Both the position numbers and the translations under genes were made by a program. Shown piece by piece: positions 15,443 through 21,137 of a DNA stretch of 21,137 nt (the first letter of the stretch is position 1; every line of letters starts with the position of its first letter). The notes under the pieces were generated by a model. It made no database searches and had not been told where the DNA came from. It worked only from the letters and a program-made list of their open reading frames with translations. This DNA is from Gammaproteobacteria bacterium (GTDB lineage: Bacteria > Pseudomonadota > Gammaproteobacteria > Woeseiales > Woeseiaceae): contig NYWX01000002.1 in assembly GCA_002685275.1 (NCBI GenBank), positions 7,482 to 28,618 of the forward strand, read 5' to 3'.

Positions 15443-16031
15443 GAGGCAAAGAAAATAAATAACCATCATCATCAAGAATAACGCCATTATCCGTTATCTT
15501 TATGATTTTAGGGCCTTCAATGAGTTGTGAACCTTCTTTCAGCTTTATCATATTTATAAATACAAACCTATTTTTGGGGTCAACACTATATACATGAATA
15601 TCTAAGTGAAGTTCAGGAATACTTTTATTTCTTGATCTAGCTTCATCTATGGATGGTAATAACTCGTATGATGGGATTGCAAATGAATTTTGATCTCTTG
15701 AAATTTGGTTAGGTTTTTTTAATTTTAGGGCTTGATCTTTATTTAATATTTTTTCTTCATTAATTTCAACTTGATTACCAAAACCAAAAGATTTATTAGT
15801 TGGAATTATTACAGATTCTATTTCAGACTTTTTTGTGGAGATTTGAGGTAGATTAATTTTATACATAAGAATCGCGAGAACAAAAAAATTAATAGATAAT
15901 AAAATAACAATAATCCAAATCCAACCAGGCTTTGCTGAATTCGATTCACTTATTGGTATATCAGTGAATTTAGTGTCACTCTGCTTACGATCAATTTCTG
16001 ATTTTTTTAGTGCATCTAAGATAAATGACAT
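15435..16031 (-). CDS. gspB: General secretion pathway protein B
   Basis: A 198-residue inner membrane protein that works with GspA (ExeA/ExeB) to place or assemble the type II secretion secretin in the outer membrane. It starts with the family opening MSFILDALKKSEIDRK, has one membrane span at about residues 37-57, a low-complexity periplasmic linker, and the C-terminal GspB domain (about 140-198) with HVYSVDPKNRFVFIN and ITDNGVILDDDG. It begins 2 bases after gspA. No other type II secretion gene is in the window, so the pair stands apart from any gspC-N cluster. Confidence 0.9.
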   Translation of the reverse strand: MSFILDALKKSEIDRKQSDTKFTDIPISESNSAKPGWIWIIVILLSINFFVLAILMYKINLPQISTKKSEIESVIIPTNKSFGFGNQVEINEEKILNKDQALKLKKPNQISRDQNSFAIPSYELLPSIDEARSRNKSIPELHLDIHVYSVDPKNRFVFINMIKLKEGSQLIEGPKIIKITDNGVILDDDGYLFSLPRE

Positions 16032-16033
16032 TT

Positions 16034-17668
16034 TTATTCCTGATTAATATCAATAATTGAAAGTCGTGGAGATTTAGTTAAACCTAAAAGTGAATTGATA
16101 ATAATTAAGGTTTGCTGGCCAACGAGACCATCAATTTTGAGGCGGTTATCTTGCTGGAATTGTTTTACTATTTGAATAAGTTCTTGATCATAAGAGTCGT
16201 CATCAACATTTTTACTTAAATATTTGCTATTAATTTTTGCCAGACTTTTTTTCAGCCAAATAACATCAGGCCCTGTTGATCTTGATGAAAACGAGGATGA
16301 AATACCGTCATATGGGCGCCATAGCATCATAAAATCGCCAAACCAAATATCTGTAATTTCATGAATTGGATGGCTGACTATTGCACCACCCACTGATAAG
16401 TTTGCAACATCTCCATTTACACTAATCAAAACTAATTCATGAGAGGATCCATCAGCACCAACAACTTTTAAAATTGCAGGGCGATCGAGTTTGCTAAGTC
16501 CATTCCATGATTCACGTTGATAGATACAACCTAAGCCAGCATTTGTAGCTTGTAAACAGATGTCCGAAGCTTCAGGTTTGTAAGTAACACCCCAAAGATT
16601 AAATAATGCAGTCATTGCTGAGTGTTTCGTTGTCGATTCATGAGTTAGTGGTAGTCTTTCAAGCAATCTCAATGGCTTTGAATTTTCAGTCTTGATAATG
16701 GATTTCTCAATTTCAATAATTGGGTCTGAAATATTTCCAGAAAAGCTGTAATTTGAATTTAATTCATCTATATAAAACCATGTAATCATTGTAATTATTA
16801 TTAATATAAATAATCCAATACTTATTGGGACCGTTGGAAGATTTACTTTATTTTTTAATTCACCAGCAATTTCACCTGCAGCACAGCGAATTATTTTTTT
16901 TGTAATTACTCGCTGATCCAGGCTATATGCGCCTAATAGGGCTCTATCACAGATAATATTAATTAATCTTGGTATTCCTTTGGACAAGAAAAATACTTCT
17001 TTTTTTGCTCTATTGTCTATTATTTCACCTAGCGCTCCCGCAACACTAAAGCGGTGTTTTATATATTGAAAAGTTTCTTCTTTTGAAAGGGGTTCGAGAT
17101 GATATCTCCCAGTAATTCTTTGAGCTAATTGTCTTAAGTCATTACGTTTAAGAAGTTCGCGTAGTTCTGGTTGGCCTATTAAGATAATTTGTAATAATTT
17201 TTGCTTAGCAGTTTCCAAATTAGTTAAGAGCCTTACCTGTTCTAGTACTATTGGAGTAAGGTTTTGAGCTTCATCTATAATTAGAATTGTCTTTCTTCCA
17301 CAAGCATGCGCTTTCAATAGGTATTTATTAAGAGCATCAGTTAATGCTTTAATGCTGTTTAAATTTTTTGGGGCTGCAATATTAAGTTCCTCGCATATTG
17401 TCAGAAGAAATTCTTGTGACGTTATTTGCGAATTCAACACAACAGCTACATTTGCATTATCGGGCATTCGACTTATCAAAAGACTACGTATTAATGTTGT
17501 TTTGCCTGTCCCTACTTCACCAGTTAATTGTAAAAAGCCACCGCTCTCAGTTACTCCATATACTAAGTGTGCTAGCGCTTCACTATGCCGCTCACTCATA
17601 AAAAGATATCTCGGATCCGGTGTTATTGAGAATGGCTTTTCATTGAGCCCAAAGAAACTTGTATACAT
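16034..17668 (-). CDS. gspA: General secretion pathway ATPase GspA (ExeA)
   Basis: A 544-residue inner membrane ATPase with periplasmic peptidoglycan binding. Domain order: cytoplasmic AAA ATPase (1 to about 270) opening MYTSFFGLNEKPFSITPDPR, with Walker A GEVGTGKT (50-57), Walker B ILIIDEAQN (128-136) and GIPRLIN; membrane span 281-300; a papain-like C39-type domain (about 355-450); and a PG_binding_1 domain (about 469-528) ending in IDGLVGQQT. The order is that of ExeA from Aeromonas. The C39-type domain begins NLWGVTYKP without the catalytic cysteine there, so it is probably non-catalytic. It lies 41 bases after ispA. Confidence 0.92.
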   Translation of the reverse strand: MYTSFFGLNEKPFSITPDPRYLFMSERHSEALAHLVYGVTESGGFLQLTGEVGTGKTTLIRSLLISRMPDNANVAVVLNSQITSQEFLLTICEELNIAAPKNLNSIKALTDALNKYLLKAHACGRKTILIIDEAQNLTPIVLEQVRLLTNLETAKQKLLQIILIGQPELRELLKRNDLRQLAQRITGRYHLEPLSKEETFQYIKHRFSVAGALGEIIDNRAKKEVFFLSKGIPRLINIICDRALLGAYSLDQRVITKKIIRCAAGEIAGELKNKVNLPTVPISIGLFILIIITMITWFYIDELNSNYSFSGNISDPIIEIEKSIIKTENSKPLRLLERLPLTHESTTKHSAMTALFNLWGVTYKPEASDICLQATNAGLGCIYQRESWNGLSKLDRPAILKVVGADGSSHELVLISVNGDVANLSVGGAIVSHPIHEITDIWFGDFMMLWRPYDGISSSFSSRSTGPDVIWLKKSLAKINSKYLSKNVDDDSYDQELIQIVKQFQQDNRLKIDGLVGQQTLIIINSLLGLTKSPRLSIIDINQE

Positions 17669-17709
17669 TAATATATTTTGCCCTTTAAATTGAGTTTAAG
17701 AGCCTGACA

Positions 17710-18600
17710 TCACAGTCCACGCTCAACAATAAACCGAGCAAGCCATGCTAATGAATTACTAGCCTCTCCAAGTTGGGACAACTCATCGAGCGCTTGATCA
17801 AGTAGTTCATTACAACGAGCTTCTGATTTTTTTATGCCAAATAAAGAAGGATAGGTTGCTTTATTTTGATTTTCGTCAGATTTAGCTGGTTTACCAATAG
17901 CTTCTGTTTTTCCAACTACATCGAGAATATCATCTTTTATCTGAAATGCTATTCCAATGATTTTACCAAAATTATTAAGTGCTCTTAAGTCATTTTTGCA
18001 GGACCTTTCACTTAAAATATATGCAGACATAATAGCAGCATGAATCAAGGCACCTGTTTTTAAGGAATACATATGTTCAATTGCATTTACAGAAAGCTCC
18101 CTGCCTTCAGCTGCAAGATCAATAAACTGTCCTCCTGTCATACCAATTGATCCACAAGCTTCTGATATGAGTTTAATAAGTTTAGTTGCTGCATCTGGAG
18201 GTCCCTCTCTAGCACTAGCAAGTATTGAAAATGCTAGTGGCTGAAGCGCATCTGCAGCTAGTATTGCAGTAGCCTCATCATATTGCTTATGAACTGCAGG
18301 TTTACCACGACGTAAATCGTCATCATCCATTGCAGGAAGATCGTCATGAATTAATGAAAATGCATGGATTAGCTCTATAGCAATAGCGGGAACATCAAGT
18401 AGTTCAGCATCAACATTTAAAGTTTCGCCTGCAGCATAAACTAATAATGGCCTGATACGCTTACCACCATTAAAAACTGCATATCGCATGGCGTCGTGCA
18501 GTCGCTCAGGAGTTCTATCGACAGGAGGGAGAACAGTATTTAAACCACCATCAACTCTTGTGGTATAAACCTTAATACGATCTTTGAATTTAGAGGACAA
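17710..18600 (-). CDS. ispA: Farnesyl diphosphate synthase (polyprenyl synthetase)
   Basis: Condenses IPP with DMAPP and then GPP to farnesyl diphosphate. About 296 residues show GGKRIRPLL (45-53), the first aspartate-rich motif DDLPAMDDDDLRRG (86-99), GMTGGQFIDL (153-162) and the second motif FQIKDDILD (219-227). The extended first motif (DDx4D) is typical of bacterial FPP/GPP synthases. No ATG is available before residue 38; TTG at 18600 is the upstream choice, without a clear ribosome site, so the exact start is uncertain. It is divergent from the mevalonate genes across 118 bases, coupling C5 supply with chain elongation. Confidence 0.93.
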   Translation of the reverse strand: MSSKFKDRIKVYTTRVDGGLNTVLPPVDRTPERLHDAMRYAVFNGGKRIRPLLVYAAGETLNVDAELLDVPAIAIELIHAFSLIHDDLPAMDDDDLRRGKPAVHKQYDEATAILAADALQPLAFSILASAREGPPDAATKLIKLISEACGSIGMTGGQFIDLAAEGRELSVNAIEHMYSLKTGALIHAAIMSAYILSERSCKNDLRALNNFGKIIGIAFQIKDDILDVVGKTEAIGKPAKSDENQNKATYPSLFGIKKSEARCNELLDQALDELSQLGEASNSLAWLARFIVERGL

Positions 18601-18672
18601 GTCATTACCATTAATATGTTAATTATTAAGCGTACACGGAATTAAGTCGCTGTGCGCGTCTCTCTCTAAGGA

Positions 18673-18678
18673 TATAAT
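18673..18678 (+). promoter_or_regulatory. Possible -10 box for the mevalonate operon
   Basis: TATAAT in the ispA-mvaD gap, 40 bases before the chosen mvaD start. The expected -35 position reads CTGTGC, a poor match, so an activator may be needed or the site may be spurious. Confidence 0.35.
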
Positions 18679-18718
18679 TCATGTTATTAATAAAAAATTA
18701 CTTATGGGGCGCATGAAT

Positions 18719-19681
18719 ATGTATGCGACAGCAACTGCACAGCCAAATATTGCACTGATTAAATATTGGGGAAAGCGTGATATACCAAAAAATTTACCTG
18801 CAGTAGGGTCAATTTCCATAACACTCAACGATTTGTTTACTGAAGTCTGTGTCAATTTAAAACCCTGCCTATCAAAGGATGAATTGATTGTTAACGGCAA
18901 ACGCAACTTTGAAATGTTACCACGCATTGCCGCATGTATTGATAATATCTTAGGAGAGAAGCGATCAAGAGTTCAAGTAAGTAGTAAAAGCAATTTCCCA
19001 ATTGCTGCTGGATTAGCATCATCTGCATCAGTATTTGCAGCAATAACAAAGGCTACCACCACCGCTGCAGGATTAAAGTATACAGATTTAGATTTAGCAA
19101 AATTAGCTGGGCAAGCATCAGGATCTGCTGCTCGTTCGCTTTATGGAGGTTTTGTAGAACTCAACAATGCTAAAAATAGCATAGAAGTAAAATCACTTTG
19201 TGACCCAAATTCATGGCCTTTGCAGGTGGTCATTGCTATTACGGAAACAGAGAAAAAAGCCATTAGCTCTAGTCTTGCTATGGAAATTTCTCGTAAAACA
19301 TCGCCATTTTATAGAACATGGATTGCACAACAAGACCAAGATCTTGAAACTGCACGCATCGCTATTAAACATCATGATTTTGATAAACTTGCTACTGTTG
19401 CTGAGCATAGTTGCCTCAAAATGCATTCAGTCATGTGGGCATCCAGGCCTCCATTAATATATTGGAATTCTGCAACAATAGCTTGCATGCAGAAAGTAAG
19501 AAAATTACGGCAGGAAGGTTTTAAAGTTTTTTTTACAATTGATGCAGGTCCACAAGTAAAAGCAATATGTCTTAAGGAGCATGCTAAGATCGTACGAGAA
19601 GAATTAGAGAAAACATCTGGAGTTAAGCAAGTAATGGAGAGTAGCATAGGTGCTGCAGCTCGTGTGGTTGGATCTTCATGA
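18719..19681 (+). CDS. mvaD: Diphosphomevalonate decarboxylase
   Basis: ATP-dependent decarboxylation of mevalonate diphosphate to IPP, the last step of the classical mevalonate pathway. The 320-residue GHMP-fold protein has PNIALIKYWGKRD (9-21), PAVGSISITL, the phosphate loop AAGLASSASVFAA, GQASGSAARSLYGGFVELN (with the catalytic arginine) and FFTIDAGPQVKA with the catalytic aspartate near residue 275. In-frame ATGs exist at 18704, 18713 and 18719; I chose 18719 because GGGG (18706-18709) lies 9 bases upstream and the protein then starts MYATATAQPN like relatives. The stop overlaps the next ATG by 4 bases. Confidence 0.95.
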   Translation: MYATATAQPNIALIKYWGKRDIPKNLPAVGSISITLNDLFTEVCVNLKPCLSKDELIVNGKRNFEMLPRIAACIDNILGEKRSRVQVSSKSNFPIAAGLASSASVFAAITKATTTAAGLKYTDLDLAKLAGQASGSAARSLYGGFVELNNAKNSIEVKSLCDPNSWPLQVVIAITETEKKAISSSLAMEISRKTSPFYRTWIAQQDQDLETARIAIKHHDFDKLATVAEHSCLKMHSVMWASRPPLIYWNSATIACMQKVRKLRQEGFKVFFTIDAGPQVKAICLKEHAKIVREELEKTSGVKQVMESSIGAAARVVGSS

Positions 19682-20661
19682 GTTTACTTGTTAAAGCTAG
19701 CTCTCCAGGCAAAGTTATTCTCAGTGGCGAATATGCTGTTTTAGATAAAGCTCCAGCTATATGTATGGCAGTTAACTGTCGTGCAGAGGTAATAATTGAA
19801 AAGTGTAATAATGGAATTTCTCGAGTTGAATCTTCTGGCTATCATTCAAAAAAAGGTGAGTTTGAATTTCTAGAAAAAGGTATTTTATGGCGAGACGGCC
19901 AAGAGTCATTTGCTGTAATTGATGCTGTTTGGCAGGTTATTGATAACTATGTGCCTATAAATCAAAAGATAAACCTTAATACCATCGCGTTTGTTGATGA
20001 GTATTGTAATAAAAAATTAGGCCTTGGATCGAGTGCTGCGATCATTGTTGCTTTAATTGCAGCTGTCAAAAAGTGTGATGATCTAAAAAAAATTAAAATT
20101 TTAGCCCATCAAGCCCATAAAAAATTACAAGGTGGTCTGGGAAGCGGTGTTGATATTGCAACAAGTTTATATGGCGGCTTATTAGAATTTCAAATAGAAA
20201 ATTTCACCACAAAGTCTTTATCGTGGCCTGATGGTTTATGTTATCGACTTATTTGGACTGGTTCTTCCGCAAGTACAAAAGATAAGTTAAGGCGCTTTTT
20301 TGGAGGTAGAGATAAATCTTCTCGAAGAGAATTGATAGATGCATCAAAGATTATGGCAGCTCATTGGCAAAATAGTGATGCTGAAAAAATTCTAGCTGGG
20401 TATGTAGATTATTGTAAATCACTTTATGATTTTAGTTGTGATTATAATCTAGGAATTTTTCAAATGGGCCATGAAGAGTTATTTCAAGAAGCAAAGAAAA
20501 AAAACCTTATATATAAACCTTGTGGTGCAGGTGGCGGTGATATTGGTATCCTTTTAGGATTAAATTCTGAAGAATTAGATAAATTTTGTTCTTCTATGTC
20601 AAAAAGCTTTAAAAAGCTAGACTACAAGTTGAGTATTGATGGCGTTAGAATTGAAGTATGA
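19678..20661 (+). CDS. mvaK2: Phosphomevalonate kinase (GHMP kinase)
   Basis: Phosphorylates mevalonate 5-phosphate to the diphosphate. The 327-residue protein has the N-terminal APGK-like SSPGKVILSGEYAVL (8-22), the ATP loop KLGLGSSAAIIV (113-124), LQGGLGSGVDIATSLYGG (150-167), WTGSSAST (193-200) and GAGGGDIGI (283-291). GAGGGD and WTGSxAS match phosphomevalonate kinases such as the Staphylococcus MvaK2, whereas mevalonate kinases usually read GAGGGG; I therefore prefer this over mevalonate kinase. It is joined by ATGA overlaps to mvaD before it and mvaA after it. Confidence 0.87.
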   Translation: MSLLVKASSPGKVILSGEYAVLDKAPAICMAVNCRAEVIIEKCNNGISRVESSGYHSKKGEFEFLEKGILWRDGQESFAVIDAVWQVIDNYVPINQKINLNTIAFVDEYCNKKLGLGSSAAIIVALIAAVKKCDDLKKIKILAHQAHKKLQGGLGSGVDIATSLYGGLLEFQIENFTTKSLSWPDGLCYRLIWTGSSASTKDKLRRFFGGRDKSSRRELIDASKIMAAHWQNSDAEKILAGYVDYCKSLYDFSCDYNLGIFQMGHEELFQEAKKKNLIYKPCGAGGGDIGILLGLNSEELDKFCSSMSKSFKKLDYKLSIDGVRIEV

Positions 20662-21137
20662 ATAAATCGCGTATTTCAAAATTGTATAAACTATCAATCG
20701 CTGATCGTATTATAGAGCTTGAGAGTTTGGGCTGGCTTTCATCTGATAACGCCAAAAGATTAAAATCGGGACTTCATGTTATCAATAATGCTGTTGCAGA
20801 TAAGATGATTGAAAATACTGTGGGAGTCTTTGGTCTTCCAATATCTGTTGCTCCTAATTTCATTATCAATAACCGCGAATGCATTGTACCTTTAGTTGTT
20901 GAGGAACCCTCAATTGTTGCTGGTTTAAGTCAAGCTGCATTAATGGCTAGAGACACAGGAGGGTTTAGAGCTCATCTTCCTCAATCATTACTTACTGGCC
21001 AAATTCACCTCATTAATATTAAGAATATTGAAGCATCTTTAACATCTTTACAAAAAGAATGCTCATATTTAATGCGTAAAATAGATGAAATTCATCCGAG
21101 GCTAAGTGCTCGTGGCGGTGGAATTCGCGACATTGAA
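20658..21137 (+). CDS. mvaA: Class II HMG-CoA reductase, N-terminal part (cut by window edge)
   Basis: 160 codons, open to the right edge. Converts HMG-CoA to mevalonate (or the reverse). The sequence ENTVGVFGLPISVAPNF (residues 54-70) followed by CIVPLVVEEPSIVAG holds the class II HMGR pattern seen in Pseudomonas mevalonii, with the catalytic glutamate in VEEPSIVA. RGGGIRDIE appears at the edge. No membrane anchor is present, as expected for class II enzymes. Cofactor preference cannot be judged from this part. The ATG overlaps the kinase stop by 4 bases. Presence with the two preceding genes indicates a biosynthetic role. Confidence 0.93.
   Translation, partial: MNKSRISKLYKLSIADRIIELESLGWLSSDNAKRLKSGLHVINNAVADKMIENTVGVFGLPISVAPNFIINNRECIVPLVVEEPSIVAGLSQAALMARDTGGFRAHLPQSLLTGQIHLINIKNIEASLTSLQKECSYLMRKIDEIHPRLSARGGGIRDIE

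Noticed and set aside
17352..17693. Plus-strand open frame of 113 codons antisense to gspA
   Set aside because: It covers the well-conserved GspA Walker A region on the other strand and has no motif or ribosome site of its own.
18679..18927. Minus-strand open frame overlapping the start of mvaD
   Set aside because: It is antisense to the conserved mvaD N-terminus and would extend into the promoter gap; no family resemblance.
19678..20661. Mevalonate kinase identity for this GHMP kinase
   Set aside because: GAGGGDIGI and WTGSSAS fit phosphomevalonate kinase better than the GAGGGG pattern of mevalonate kinase; biochemical proof is lacking.
1..21137. tRNA, rRNA, CRISPR arrays, insertion sequences or prophage genes
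   Set aside because: I saw no cloverleaf-like, repeat-spacer or transposase sequence anywhere; nearly all of the window is explained by coding genes.

Overview
The window is a compact, A+T-rich, gene-dense bacterial segment with no gap over about 120 bases, and neighbouring genes commonly overlap by 4 bases or lie within 10. The household genes look gammaproteobacterial: a close YadG/YadH-type ABC exporter, NudC with its SQPWPF signature, GspA/GspB, LptM and an ArgR repressor. Two features are unusual for that group: an arginine operon with Bacteroidetes/Xanthomonas-like enzymes and gene order, and a mevalonate (not MEP) isoprenoid cluster. I cannot name the genus. No RNA gene, mobile element or CRISPR array is visible.

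Region 1 (1-1267, minus strand) holds the N-terminal part of polA, cut by the window edge, preceded by a small LptM-like lipoprotein gene.

Region 2 (1337-9494, minus strand) is one arginine operon transcribed argR, argG, a P-loop gene of unknown function, argC, argD, an argF' type N-acylornithine transcarbamylase gene, argB, argH. A near-consensus promoter and overlapping palindromes resembling ARG boxes sit just before argR, which implies autoregulation. The transcarbamylase carries Ala at the residue known to separate N-acetyl- from N-succinylornithine enzymes and lacks the lysine that is carboxylated in the acetyl enzyme, so succinylated intermediates are plausible. The operon has no recognisable gene for making the N-acylglutamate nor for removing the acyl group. 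The unknown BioD/DUF1611-like P-loop protein is the obvious candidate for a missing step and is the most interesting item here.

Region 3 (9557-13638) contains, on the plus strand, an alpha/beta-hydrolase esterase divergent from argR, then nudC on the minus strand, and then the plus-strand set yadG-yadH-SRAP (HMCES/YedK type).

Region 4 (13604-18600, minus strand) is ispA, gspA, gspB and a DAK2-DegV fusion that resembles fused FakA and FakB parts.

Region 5 (18719-21137, plus strand) is mvaD, a phosphomevalonate kinase gene and the start of a class II HMG-CoA reductase gene, coupled by 4-base overlaps and divergent from ispA. Together with ispA these supply C5 units and condense them to farnesyl diphosphate; mevalonate kinase, HMG-CoA synthase and isopentenyl-diphosphate isomerase are not in the window.
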